A stretch of 64,000 nucleotides of DNA from DASQFQ01 sp963805525 (lineage in GTDB: Bacteria; Actinomycetota; Thermoleophilia; Solirubrobacterales; Solirubrobacteraceae), in NCBI GenBank assembly GCA_963805525.1, contig CAWDUT010000004.1:310001-374000 (forward strand). The letters are read 5' to 3'. The notes beneath the pieces are model-generated. The model was not told the origin of the DNA. It made no database searches and saw nothing but the letters and a program-made list of their open reading frames with translations. Shown in pieces: positions 49,891 to 58,139 of the stretch. Positions within the stretch are counted from its first letter, which is position 1, and the number at the start of each line of letters is the position of its first letter. The position numbers and the translations under genes were made by a program.

Positions 49891-50811
49891 CTACCCGCGC
49901 CGCCGCAGCGTCAGCACCACCTGGTGCATGTCGCCCAGCATCAGCTCGACGTGGAGCAGCTCGAACCAGCGGGCCCACCGCTCGCGCACGTACTCGAGGC
50001 TGATCACGGTCTCGCCGTAGTGCACCTCGCCGCCCGCCTGCTGCGGATGCTCGGGGTCGGGCGGGTGCGGGGCGAACACGAACAGCTCGCCGCGGCGGTC
50101 GCGGACCTCCGCCATCAGCGGGGTCGCGTCGAGGTAGGCGGGCGGGCGGATCGTGACCACGAGCCTCGCGCCCGGCTTCATCCCGTCGTGCAGCGCGGCC
50201 AGGCAGCGCTCGTGCGCCGGCTCGGAGAGATGCGTGAAGACGGAGAACGCGTAGGCCAGATCGAACGGCTCGTCGAACGGCAGCCGCTCGGGGAGGAAGT
50301 CGCTCTGCGCGAGCGTCGCGGGCACGCCGTTCTCGCGGCAGACGTCGAGGATCGACGGGACCGGATCGCAGCCGTGGAGGCGGTCGGGCGGGACGTCGCG
50401 GGCGAGGAAGCGCGTGAGGCGCCCCCAGCCGCAGCCGAAGTCGAGCACCCGCGCGCCGTCGAGCGGGCGGCTGGCGCGCTCGAGCAGCAGCCGGTAGAAC
50501 GCCGCGCTCTGCTGGGCGAGGGGAACGCCCGAGAGGCCGTTCCAGCGCTCCTGCAACGGCGGCGCCGGCACGTCGGGCAGCAGCGCGGCGATGTGCGGGT
50601 AGGCGCTGTGCTCCTGGGTGAGCAGCAGCGCCCAGAGATCGACGTCGAGGCCGGAGAACAGCGCGACGATGTCCCGCTCGCCGCCGGCGCAGGCGGCCTC
50701 GATCGGCGCCAGCTGGTCATCGAGGAGCGCCAGCCAGCCGTCGTAGCCCACGGGCCCGGGAGGCGGTGGCGGCGGCGTGCGCCTGACGCGCCGCAGCACG
50801 CGGGTCAGCAT
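49891..50811 (-). CDS. Class I SAM-dependent methyltransferase
   Basis: 306 aa from ATG 50811 (MLTRVLRRVRR followed by a run of Pro). Motif I ARVLDFGCGWGRLTRFLARD (about 120-139), HGCDPVPSILDVC motif II and AYAFSVFTHLSEPAHERCLA (about 186-205). N-terminal 100 residues are helical. First gene of the four-gene minus-strand unit. Its start region overlaps upstream readings of the divergent glycosyltransferase, which helps fix that gene's start. Confidence 0.82.
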   Translation of the reverse strand: MLTRVLRRVRRTPPPPPPGPVGYDGWLALLDDQLAPIEAACAGGERDIVALFSGLDVDLWALLLTQEHSAYPHIAALLPDVPAPPLQERWNGLSGVPLAQQSAAFYRLLLERASRPLDGARVLDFGCGWGRLTRFLARDVPPDRLHGCDPVPSILDVCRENGVPATLAQSDFLPERLPFDEPFDLAYAFSVFTHLSEPAHERCLAALHDGMKPGARLVVTIRPPAYLDATPLMAEVRDRRGELFVFAPHPPDPEHPQQAGGEVHYGETVISLEYVRERWARWFELLHVELMLGDMHQVVLTLRRRG

Positions 50812-50860
50812 CGGCGGCAGGCTAGCGGCGAAACGGGGCTGGGCTAGGCTCGGCCGCGCT

Positions 50861-53473
50861 TTGCCCGAACTCCGCGTAGGCCTCGAGTCCCCCGTCCCTG
50901 CCGATCTCGCGGTCGGGGCGGGCACGGCGCTGTTCGTGGCCGGCACGTGCTTCGCCCCCGGCGAGCAGGTGGAATCGCTCGCGCTGCTCGTCGACGGCGA
51001 GGAGCAGGCGCTGGGCGGCTTCGGGATGCCGCGGCTGGAGACGCTGCGCGCCAACGACCCTGACGGCTACCGCAGCGGCTTCTGGGGCCTGGCGCGGATC
51101 GTCTCGGCGCCCGTGACGCTCGCGCTGCGCGCCCGGCTCGGGAACGGCGCGGTCGAGGAGGCGCCGCTCGCCACGATCCCGGCCGCGGCGCCGGTCGAGC
51201 CGCTGCGCAGCGACGCGTCGGTCGCCATCTGCATGACGACCTGCGACCCGCCGGTCGCGCTCTTCCGCCGCCAGATCGAGTCGATCCGCGCCCAGACGCA
51301 TACGGACTGGGTGTGCGTGATCAGCGACGACTGCTCGCAGCCCGACCGCTACGCCGCCATCCAGGAGGTGCTCGGCGACGACCCGCGCTTCCTGCTCTCG
51401 CGCGGATCCCACCGGCTCGGCTTCTACCGCAACTTCGAGCGCGCGCTCGCGCTGGCGCCCGCCACGGCGAGCCACGTCGCGCTCGCCGACCAGGACGACA
51501 GCTGGCACCCCGACAAGCTCGTGACGCTGCTGGCCGAGCTCGGCGACGCCCAGCTGATCTACAGCGACGCGCGCGTGGTCGACGGCGAGGGCCGCGTGCT
51601 CGCCGACAGCTACTGGGGCCGGCGCAGCAACAACCACAGCGACCTGCTCTCGCTGCTGGTGGCGAACTCAGTCACCGGCGCCGCGTCGCTCTTCCCGAGC
51701 GCGTTGCTGCGGGACGCGCTGCCGTTCCCCCCCGCGCAGTTCGCGCACTTCCACGACCACTGGCTCGCGCTCGTGGCGCTCTCGCTCGGGGACATCGCGT
51801 TCGTCGAGCGGCCGCTGTACGACTACGTCCAGCACGGCGACGCGACGCTCGGCCACGCCGCCGCCAACCGCATGCCGGGGATGCGCGAGCGGCTCGGCGC
51901 CGTGCGGCGCGACCCGCGCGAGCGGATCCGGCTGTGGCGGATGCACTACTACGTCGACGCCTGCCGGCTGCTGCAGATGACCACGCTGCTGCGGCTGCGC
52001 TGCTGGGAGCGGATGGCGCCGGCCAAGCGCCGCGCGATCGAGCGCTTCGAGCGCGCCGACCGCTCGCTGCCCGCGCTCGCCGGGCTCGCGTGGCGCGGCG
52101 CGCAGGAGCTGCTGGGGCGGCGGCGCGACACACTCGGAGCCGAATGGATGCTCGCCCACGCCTTCGTCTGGCGGCGGCTGCTGGCCGCCACCACGCGCGA
52201 GCAGCCGACGCGGCTGCGCCTGGACTCGCTGCCGCCCCCCGCGTTCGACCCGCGGCCGGGCGCCCGCGCGCCGGCCGAGCCGGCGGCGCGCGTGATCTCC
52301 GAGAAGATCGCGCCGCTGCGCTGGGCGGCGGCCGACGACGCGCCGCGCCGGGTCAACCTGCTGATCCCGTCGATCGACCTCCAGCACTTCTTCGGGGGCT
52401 ACATCGGCAAGTTCAACCTCGCGCGGCGGCTCGCGGCGCGTGGCGAGCGCGTGCGGATCGTCACCGTCGACCCCGTCGGCTCACTGCCGTCGACCTGGCG
52501 CGCGGACGTCGAGGCCTACAGCGGGCTGGCCGGGATGCTCGACGAGGTCGAGGTCGAGTTCGGGCGCGAGTCGCAGGGGATCGAGGTCAGCCGCGGCGAC
52601 CGCCTGATCGCGACCACCTGGTGGACCGCCCACATCGCCGCCGACGCGCTGCGCTCGCTCGAGGCGGAGCGCTTCCTCTACCTGATCCAGGAGTACGAGC
52701 CGTTCACGTTCCCGATGGGCAGCTACGCCGCGCTGGCCGACGAGAGCTATCGCTTCCCCCACACCGCGCTGTTCTCGACCGAGCTGCTGCGCGACTACTT
52801 CCGCCGCCGCGGGCTCGGCGTCTACGCGGCGGGAGAAGCCGCGGGCGACGCCGCCTCGGCCGCCTTCGACAACGCGATCACCGCGATCGACCCGCCCGGC
52901 GCCGCCGAGCTGACCGGCCGCCGCCCGCGGCGGCTGCTGTTCTACGCGCGCCCCGAGCCGCACGCGGCGCGCAACATGTTCGAGCTCGGCGTGCTGGCGC
53001 TCAGCCGGGCGCTCGAGCGCGGCGTGTTCGCCGACGGCTGGAGCCTGCGCGGGATCGGCTCGGTGCGCGGCGGCCGCCGGCTCGACCTCGGCGGTGGCGC
53101 GCTGATGGAGCTGATCCCGCGCGCGCCGCAGGCGGGGTACGGGGCGTTCATGCGCGAGCACGACGTCGGGCTGGCGCTGATGTACACGCCGCACCCGAGC
53201 CTGGTGCCGCTGGAGATGGCGTCGGCCGGCCTGGTGACGGTCACCAACACGTTCGAGAACAAGACCGCCGAGGCGCTGGGCACGATCTCGGGCAATCTGA
53301 TCGCCGCCGAGCCGGGCCTCGAGGCGATCGCGACCGCGCTAGGGCAGGCCGCCGCGCGCGCCGAGGACGTCGACGCCCGCCTCCGCGGCAGCCGGGTGCG
53401 CTGGCCGCGCGACTGGGGCGAGTCCTTCTCCGCGCCGGTGCTCAATCGGATACTGGGGCTGCTCGAAGGCTGA
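50861..53473 (+). CDS. Two-domain glycosyltransferase: GT2 plus WsaF-like rhamnosyltransferase module
   Basis: 870 aa from TTG 50861; an in-frame GTG at 50777 would overlap the start of the divergent methyltransferase and adds non-conserved residues. Residues 1-115 form a beta-rich N-domain. The GT2 domain (about 120-330) has VAICMTTCDPPVALFRRQIE, DDCSQPDRYAAI, and ADQDDSWHPDKL (DQDDxW). The last 370 residues (from NLLIPSIDLQHFFGGYIGKF) match WsaF-type GT4 rhamnosyltransferases: TTWWTAHIAADAL, FLYLIQEYEPFTFPMGSYAA and LLFYARPEPHAARNMFELGV. Such double enzymes elongate rhamnose-containing glycans. Confidence 0.85.
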   Translation: MPELRVGLESPVPADLAVGAGTALFVAGTCFAPGEQVESLALLVDGEEQALGGFGMPRLETLRANDPDGYRSGFWGLARIVSAPVTLALRARLGNGAVEEAPLATIPAAAPVEPLRSDASVAICMTTCDPPVALFRRQIESIRAQTHTDWVCVISDDCSQPDRYAAIQEVLGDDPRFLLSRGSHRLGFYRNFERALALAPATASHVALADQDDSWHPDKLVTLLAELGDAQLIYSDARVVDGEGRVLADSYWGRRSNNHSDLLSLLVANSVTGAASLFPSALLRDALPFPPAQFAHFHDHWLALVALSLGDIAFVERPLYDYVQHGDATLGHAAANRMPGMRERLGAVRRDPRERIRLWRMHYYVDACRLLQMTTLLRLRCWERMAPAKRRAIERFERADRSLPALAGLAWRGAQELLGRRRDTLGAEWMLAHAFVWRRLLAATTREQPTRLRLDSLPPPAFDPRPGARAPAEPAARVISEKIAPLRWAAADDAPRRVNLLIPSIDLQHFFGGYIGKFNLARRLAARGERVRIVTVDPVGSLPSTWRADVEAYSGLAGMLDEVEVEFGRESQGIEVSRGDRLIATTWWTAHIAADALRSLEAERFLYLIQEYEPFTFPMGSYAALADESYRFPHTALFSTELLRDYFRRRGLGVYAAGEAAGDAASAAFDNAITAIDPPGAAELTGRRPRRLLFYARPEPHAARNMFELGVLALSRALERGVFADGWSLRGIGSVRGGRRLDLGGGALMELIPRAPQAGYGAFMREHDVGLALMYTPHPSLVPLEMASAGLVTVTNTFENKTAEALGTISGNLIAAEPGLEAIATALGQAAARAEDVDARLRGSRVRWPRDWGESFSAPVLNRILGLLEG

Positions 53474-53918
53474 CACCCCGCGCCGGCACCGGCGAGGACT
53501 GCACGATCGACGACGTCGTCTGCCCATAGATCGCGAAGCGGTCGATGACCTCCTCGAGGTGCTCGACGTCGCGGACGTGGGCGCGCATCACGTAGCAGTC
53601 CTCCCCCGTGACCCGGTCGCACTGGACGATCTCCGGCGTGTCGCGCGCGACGTCGGCGACCTTGCGCAGCTCGCGCGGCGCCGGGCGGATGCGGATCACG
53701 ACGCTGAGCGCGTAGCCCAGCGCGCGCGGGTCGAGCTCGGCGTGGTAGCCGCGGATCACCCCGTCCTCCTCCAGCCGCGCGAGGCGGTCGGCGACCGCCG
53801 GCGAGGAGAGGCCGACGCGGCGACCGAGCTCTGCCAGCGAGAGCCGCGCGTCCGCCTGGAGCTCGGCGAGGAGGCGGAGATTGGTGGAGTCGATGCCCTG
53901 CTGAAGATTCACAGCCAT
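53442..53918 (-). CDS. Lrp/AsnC-family transcriptional regulator
   Basis: 158 aa from ATG 53918 (MAVNLQQGIDSTNLRLLAEL); ATG 53927 is an alternative. Helix-turn-helix about residues 8-60 with RLSLAELGRRVGLSSPAVAD and RLARLEEDGVIRGYHAELDP, followed by a RAM ligand-binding domain (about 75-150; GEDCYVMRAHVRDVEHLEEV). Divergent from an EamA exporter, a usual arrangement in which the Lrp protein senses an amino acid and controls the exporter. 32-bp tail-to-tail overlap with the glycosyltransferase. Confidence 0.9.
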   Translation of the reverse strand: MAVNLQQGIDSTNLRLLAELQADARLSLAELGRRVGLSSPAVADRLARLEEDGVIRGYHAELDPRALGYALSVVIRIRPAPRELRKVADVARDTPEIVQCDRVTGEDCYVMRAHVRDVEHLEEVIDRFAIYGQTTSSIVQSSPVPARGVSLRAAPVSD

Positions 53919-53974
53919 ATCCCTCATTCTACCTACGAATGCACCTGTGAGGAGGCCCGGGTTGGCGTGAGAGT

Positions 53975-54868
53975 GTGGGCATGCGCCGCCCACCACCTCA
54001 CGTCTACTTCGTCGTCAGCGCGATCTTCCACTATCTCGGCCCGGCGTTCGCGGTCCTGCTGTTCGCCCGCGTCGACGTGCTCGGCGTCGCCTGGCTGCGG
54101 ATCGTCTCGGCGGCGCTCGTGTTCGCCGTCTGGCGCCGGCCGTGGCGCGCGTGGGGCGAGGGCAAGCGCCTGCTGCTCCAGTGGGGGGCGGTGCTGGCGG
54201 TCATGAACTGCTGCTTCTACCTCGCCATCGACCGGCTCCCGCTCGGCACCGTCGCGGCGATCGAGTTCCTCCCCGTGATCGTGCTGGCCGCGCTCGGGGC
54301 GCGCACGGCGCGCAACGCCGCCGCGCTCGGTCTGGCCGTGCCCGGCGTCTACCTCCTCACCGGCGTGCGCTTCGAGGGCGAGCCGCTGGGCGTCGCCTTC
54401 GCGTTCGCCAACGCCGCGCTGTTCGCGCTCTACATCGTGCTGGCCCACCGCGCCGCGCAGCACCCGGCGATCCGCGGGATCGATGGCCTCGGGCTCTCGA
54501 TGCTGATCGCGGCCGTCGCCGTCACCCCGATCGCCGGCTGGGCGGTGGTCCCCGCGCTCGGCGACCCGGTGGCGATCGCGGCCGGGATCGGGGTCGGCGT
54601 GTCGTCGAGCGTCATCCCCTACGTCTCCGACCAGCTCGCCATGCGCGAGCTGCCGCGCGCGACGTACGCGCTGATGGTCAGCCTGCTACCTGCCACCGCA
54701 ACGGTGATCGGCGTCATCGTGCTCGCCCAGCTCCCCTCCGCCCGCGAGCTCGCGGGCGTGGTGCTGGTGATCGCCGGCGTCGCGCTACACCGGGACCGCG
54801 AGCAGCTTCACGCCGGTCACCCCGAGCGAGCTGAGCGGGAACTCGTCGAGGCCGGCGGGCACGCGTGA
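53975..54868 (+). CDS. EamA/DMT-family exporter (RhtA-like)
   Basis: 297 aa with ten helices in two EamA repeats (about 10-125 and 140-275). Motifs SAIFHYLGPAFAVLLFARVD (TM1), NCCFYLAIDRLPLGTVAAIE (end of repeat 1) and SSVIPYVSDQLAMRELPRAT (repeat 2) match threonine/homoserine exporters of the RhtA type. The hydrophobic core ends at about residue 270; the last 27 residues (HRDREQLHAGHPERAERELV and on) are encoded opposite the next gene. GTG 53975 or ATG 53981 both possible. Confidence 0.88.
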   Translation: MGMRRPPPHVYFVVSAIFHYLGPAFAVLLFARVDVLGVAWLRIVSAALVFAVWRRPWRAWGEGKRLLLQWGAVLAVMNCCFYLAIDRLPLGTVAAIEFLPVIVLAALGARTARNAAALGLAVPGVYLLTGVRFEGEPLGVAFAFANAALFALYIVLAHRAAQHPAIRGIDGLGLSMLIAAVAVTPIAGWAVVPALGDPVAIAAGIGVGVSSSVIPYVSDQLAMRELPRATYALMVSLLPATATVIGVIVLAQLPSARELAGVVLVIAGVALHRDREQLHAGHPERAERELVEAGGHA

Positions 54869-55594
54869 GCGCTGGCCCATCAGCTCGAGCTCGCGGATCG
54901 AGAAGCCGGCCTCGCGCACGGCCTCGCCGAGCTCGTCGACCGTCACCTTGTTGAGCGTCTTGAACTCGGCCAGCATGTAGCGCGACCACTCGTCGTCGCC
55001 CATGCCCGCCTCGATCTCCTCGGTGCTCTGCTGGAGGTGGTGGAACGGCTCGGGATACCAGTCCCACAGATGTGAGCCGCGGTGCGAGTGATAGAAGGGC
55101 CACAGCTGGAGGAAGAGCACGCCGTCCGGGCGCACGATCCGCCGCATCTCGCGCAGCAGACCCAGCGGGTCGCGCGCGTGCTCGAACACCGACCACGTGA
55201 TGACGACGTCATACACGGCGTCCGGCGCGTCGATGCCCTCGGGATCGGACGGCCGGAACGACAGCTCCGGCGGCAGCGACTGGATCCCGCCGTAGCGGCC
55301 CGCGAGGTCGAGCAGGTGGTCGACCGGCGTCGGGTTGACGTCGTAGCCGACGAGCTCGCGCGGCTTCCCGCCCAGGGTCAGCGCGAGGTCGATGATGCCG
55401 TCGCCCGAGCCGATGTCGGCGACGGACTTGCCGGTCACGTCGACGTACTCGAGCACCTGGTAGGCGGCCTGCCAGTGGTCGCGGAACCAGCGCTCGTCCG
55501 GCGCCGGCTCGGCAGCCACCTTCCCGCCGGTGAGCCGGCTGATGACCGGCGCGAGCCGACGGCCGCGCGGTCGGCGGTACAGCGAGTCGAGCAT
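54785..55594 (-). CDS. Class I SAM-dependent methyltransferase
   Basis: 269 aa. VADIGSGDGIIDLALTLGGK (about 58-77, motif I), ELVGYDVNPTPVDHLL (motif II) and YDVVITWSVFEHARDPLGLL (about 128-147). Similar to glycan-cluster methyltransferases of the window but isolated, between the Lrp/EamA pair and the sigma factor. The 3' end overlaps the EamA gene by 84 bp. Its start region holds the tandem CCTAA repeat. Confidence 0.82.
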   Translation of the reverse strand: MLDSLYRRPRGRRLAPVISRLTGGKVAAEPAPDERWFRDHWQAAYQVLEYVDVTGKSVADIGSGDGIIDLALTLGGKPRELVGYDVNPTPVDHLLDLAGRYGGIQSLPPELSFRPSDPEGIDAPDAVYDVVITWSVFEHARDPLGLLREMRRIVRPDGVLFLQLWPFYHSHRGSHLWDWYPEPFHHLQQSTEEIEAGMGDDEWSRYMLAEFKTLNKVTVDELGEAVREAGFSIRELELMGQRSRVPAGLDEFPLSSLGVTGVKLLAVPV

Positions 55595-55604
55595 CGCGGC
55601 GAAA

Positions 55605-55614
55605 CCTAACCTAA
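55605..55614. repeat. Tandem TTAGG repeat before the methyltransferase gene
   Basis: CCTAACCTAA on the plus strand (TTAGGTTAGG on the minus strand), 10 bp before the ATG of the methyltransferase. This is the left half of a DtxR/IdeR box (TTAGGTTAG), without the right half. The same half-site occurs as a palindrome at 17462-17475. Confidence 0.35.
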
Positions 55615-55625
55615 CCCCTTAACGG

Positions 55626-55652
55626 CCACGACCCGGGAGACCCGGGTCGTGG
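55626..55652 (-). terminator. Long hairpin after the sigma factor gene
   Basis: CCACGACCCGGG (55626-55637), AGA, CCCGGGTCGTGG (55641-55652): a 12-bp perfect stem with a three-base loop, 10 bp after the sigma factor stop. No T-run follows on the minus strand, so termination may be hairpin-only as often in high-GC actinobacteria. Confidence 0.6.
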
Positions 55653-55661
55653 AAGTGAGGG

Positions 55662-56561
55662 CTAGGCCGCCTCTCGGAGGGCGATCAGCTCGGGGCGCTG
55701 CGAAAGCCGCCTGAGCGCACGCTCCTCGATCTGGCGCGCCCGCTCGGTGGAGACACCGAGCTTGCGGCCGGCCTGGGAGAGCGTCTGAGGCTCCTGGTCA
55801 CCGGCGCCGAAGCGCATCTCGATCACGTCGCGCTCCTGATCCGGCAGGCCCGCGATCGCGTCCAGCAGCGTCTCCGAGCTCAGCTGCTCGTGGACCTCCT
55901 CGTCAACCGAGGGGGACTCGAGCGAGATGAGGTCGCCCAGAGACGTGTCGCCGTCCTCGCCGACCGGCTTGTCCAGCGACACGACCGCGCGATCCGCCTT
56001 GCGGATCTCGATCACGTCGGCCAGCGGCAGGTCGGCAGCCGCGGCGATCTCCTCATCGCTCGGCTCGTGCCCAAGCTTCGTGGTGAGCTCGCGCTCCACG
56101 CGGCCCACCTTCCGGGACCGCTGCGCCACGTGGACGGGCAGGCGGATGGTGCGGCTCGTGTTCTCGAGGCCGCGCTGGATCGCCTGACGGATCCACAGCG
56201 TCGCGTATGTGGAGAAGCGGAAGCCCTTGCGCCAGTCGAACTTCTCGACCGCGCGGATGAGCCCAAGCATGCCCTCCTGGATCAGGTCGCCAAGGGACAG
56301 GCCCTGGCCCTGGTACCGGCGGGCGTTGGAGACCACGAGGCGCAGGTTCGAGTTGATCATCCGATCCTTGGCGACGAGGTCGCCCTTCTCGATGCGCTTC
56401 GCCAGCTCGATCTCCTCGTGCGGCTTGAGCAGGGGGTACTTGCCCGCCTCGCGCAGCAGCAGCTGCAGCGAATCGAGCGTGGGGTCAACCTGGTAGTCCG
56501 CGGCCACCTTGGCCCGCGGAGTCTCTGTGGTCGTACTCGTGATGGTTCCTTTCGAGGTCAT
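55662..56561 (-). CDS. Sigma-70 family RNA polymerase sigma factor (primary-like, group 2)
   Basis: 299 aa from ATG 56561. Region 1.2 DSLQLLLREAGKYPLLKPHE (about 29-48), region 2 with NLRLVVSNARRYQGQGLSLG and DLIQEGMLGLIRAVEKFDWR, FSTYATLWIRQAIQRGLENT (2.3/2.4), region 3 GRVERELTTKLGHEPSDEEI and region 4 AGRKLGVSTERARQIEERAL. Without region 1.1 and at 300 aa it is a group 2 (SigB/HrdB-minor-like) or a short primary factor. It has its own near-consensus promoter (listed). Alone in its unit. Confidence 0.93.
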   Translation of the reverse strand: MTSKGTITSTTTETPRAKVAADYQVDPTLDSLQLLLREAGKYPLLKPHEEIELAKRIEKGDLVAKDRMINSNLRLVVSNARRYQGQGLSLGDLIQEGMLGLIRAVEKFDWRKGFRFSTYATLWIRQAIQRGLENTSRTIRLPVHVAQRSRKVGRVERELTTKLGHEPSDEEIAAAADLPLADVIEIRKADRAVVSLDKPVGEDGDTSLGDLISLESPSVDEEVHEQLSSETLLDAIAGLPDQERDVIEMRFGAGDQEPQTLSQAGRKLGVSTERARQIEERALRRLSQRPELIALREAA

Positions 56562-56581
56562 AACCAACTCTTGCAGTAGGA

Positions 56582-56610
56582 ATTATAGGGCAAAGTCGTT
56601 GCCAGCGCAA
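56582..56610 (-). promoter_or_regulatory. Near-consensus sigma70 promoter of the sigma factor gene
   Basis: On the minus strand TTGCGC (56605-56610) and TATAAT (56582-56587) are spaced exactly 17 bp. The ATG lies 20 bp after the -10 box, leaving a short leader (about 14 nt) without a clear Shine-Dalgarno. Confidence 0.8.
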
Positions 56611-56907
56611 CCACACATTGACGTCGCGTCACGCACACGTTCAACGTGCAAATCGCAAAGAAATGGCGGGGAGGCCGGAGAATTGAAACCCGCGCGCAGG
56701 GGGGAGCCGTTTGCGCAGGCCCTACAACAACGCTTCTGGTGCTGATTTGTTACGCACTCCCGGATCGAGAGCGCAAGATCCGGTATTCGGGCGTAAGCGC
56801 CCAGATCCTGGTCTTGCCGTTCAAGGGCTTCCTCAAACCCCTCGTCTCAACGGGTATCGCAGGAACGCGCGCCATGGGTCACGCGCGCTTTCCCCGCGGT
56901 GCGTCGG
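56611..56907. other. Gene-free stretch between the sigma factor promoter and a GT4 gene
   Basis: About 297 bp, lower GC than the flanks. It contains two perfect hairpins in a row: CCGGATC/GATCCGG (56760-56766, 56777-56783) and GGGCG/CGCCC with a four-base loop (56789-56802). They may terminate the GT4 gene transcribed toward them. Open frames here are short and do not look like proteins. I looked for a tRNA or tmRNA around 56650-56720 because of a TTCAATTC-like element and found no cloverleaf. Confidence 0.5.
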
Positions 56908-58077
56908 TCAGCGCACGACGCGCCGGCGGGCGCCGTGCAGCAGGCCTGCCTGCAGCCGCGATCGCTCGCCGGGGCGCGGTGGGCGCTCGTCGGAGGTCGC
57001 CTCGGCGACGATCGCCGCCAGGCGGTCCTGGAAGCGCGGGACGCTGAAGCGCTCGGCGGCGGCGCGGCAGACCGCCGGATCGACCGCCATGGGATCGAAG
57101 GCGAGCACCGCCTCGGCCAGCGCCTCCGGGTCGTTGCGCTCGTAGAACACGCCGGTCACGCCGGGCTCGACGCTCTCGCGCACGCCGCCCTCGTCGAGCG
57201 CGATCACCGGCCGCCCGGCGGCCAGCGCCTCGACCGCCGCGATCCCGAACTCCTCGGTGGCCGTGACCACCAGGGCGCGCGCGCCCTCCAGCACCTGGGC
57301 GACCTGCTCGTCGGCGATGCGGCCGGTGAAGCGCACGTTCGGCCCGGCGAGCCGCCGCAGCCTCCGCCCCTCCGGCCCATCGCCGATCACCACGAGCGGC
57401 AGGCCGAGGCGCGAGAACGCCTCGACGGCGATGTCGATCCGCTTGTGGGCCATCAGCTCGGCGAGGACGACGTAGTGGTCCCCCACCGCGGCGGCCGGAT
57501 TGAAGCGATCGATCTCCACCGGCGGGTGCAGGATGCCGGCGTCGCGCCCGAGGTAGCGGCGCACGCGGTCGGCCGTGGTGCGTGAGTTGGCGACGTAGCG
57601 ATCCACCCGCTGGGCCGCGATGTAGTCCCACTGGCGCCACTGCGAGAGCAGCATCCGCAGCGCCGGGCGGACGAACGGGCTGCGCGCCTGCAGCGTCGCC
57701 TCGCGCTCGGTCCACGCGTAGCGGAACGGGTTGTGGCAGTAACAGACGTGCACGGCGCCGGGGTCGACGAGCACGCCGTGCGCCCACGCGCTCGAGGACG
57801 AGATGACCGTGTCGTAGCCGCGCAGGTCGAACGACTCGACCGCGTGCGGATAGAACGGCAGCAGCGGGCGGAAGGTGCGCGAGGTCGGGCGCAGCCGCTG
57901 CAGGAACGAGGTGTGGATCGTGCGGTCCGCGAACCGACCTTCGGTGCCGCGCTCGTCGTAGACGGCGGTGAAGACGTCGGCCTCCGGCCAGCGGTCGCAG
58001 ATCGCCGCGAAGACCCGCTCGGCGCCGCGCAGGTCGAGCAGGAAGTCGTGGATCAACGCGACGCGTCGGGCGGCCAT
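56908..58077 (-). CDS. GT4 glycosyltransferase
   Basis: 389 aa. N-domain RVALIHDFLLDLRGAERVFA (residues 5-24), CYCHNPFRYAWTEREATLQA (about 112-131) and SRTTADRVRRYLGRDAGILH (about 165); C-domain with VVLAELMAHKRIDIAVEAFS (about 203), FTGRIADEQVAQVLEGARAL and EEFGIAAVEALAAGRPVIAL (E-x7-E motif, about 276-295). Mannosyl/fucosyltransferase-like GT-B enzyme. The 62 bp to the divergent cyclase gene show no clear promoter. Confidence 0.88.
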   Translation of the reverse strand: MAARRVALIHDFLLDLRGAERVFAAICDRWPEADVFTAVYDERGTEGRFADRTIHTSFLQRLRPTSRTFRPLLPFYPHAVESFDLRGYDTVISSSSAWAHGVLVDPGAVHVCYCHNPFRYAWTEREATLQARSPFVRPALRMLLSQWRQWDYIAAQRVDRYVANSRTTADRVRRYLGRDAGILHPPVEIDRFNPAAAVGDHYVVLAELMAHKRIDIAVEAFSRLGLPLVVIGDGPEGRRLRRLAGPNVRFTGRIADEQVAQVLEGARALVVTATEEFGIAAVEALAAGRPVIALDEGGVRESVEPGVTGVFYERNDPEALAEAVLAFDPMAVDPAVCRAAAERFSVPRFQDRLAAIVAEATSDERPPRPGERSRLQAGLLHGARRRVVR

Positions 58078-58139
58078 GAGCGGGCGGAGTGTAAGAAGTC
58101 CGTGCCCGGGAGGGCGCCACGTCGGTTAGCTTCAAGCGC

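Noticed and set aside
56650..56720. tRNA or tmRNA 3' end suggested by a TTTCAATTC segment and a GGCCTCCCCGCCA-like end (minus strand)
   Set aside because: The T-stem does not pair and no acceptor, D or anticodon arm can be drawn.
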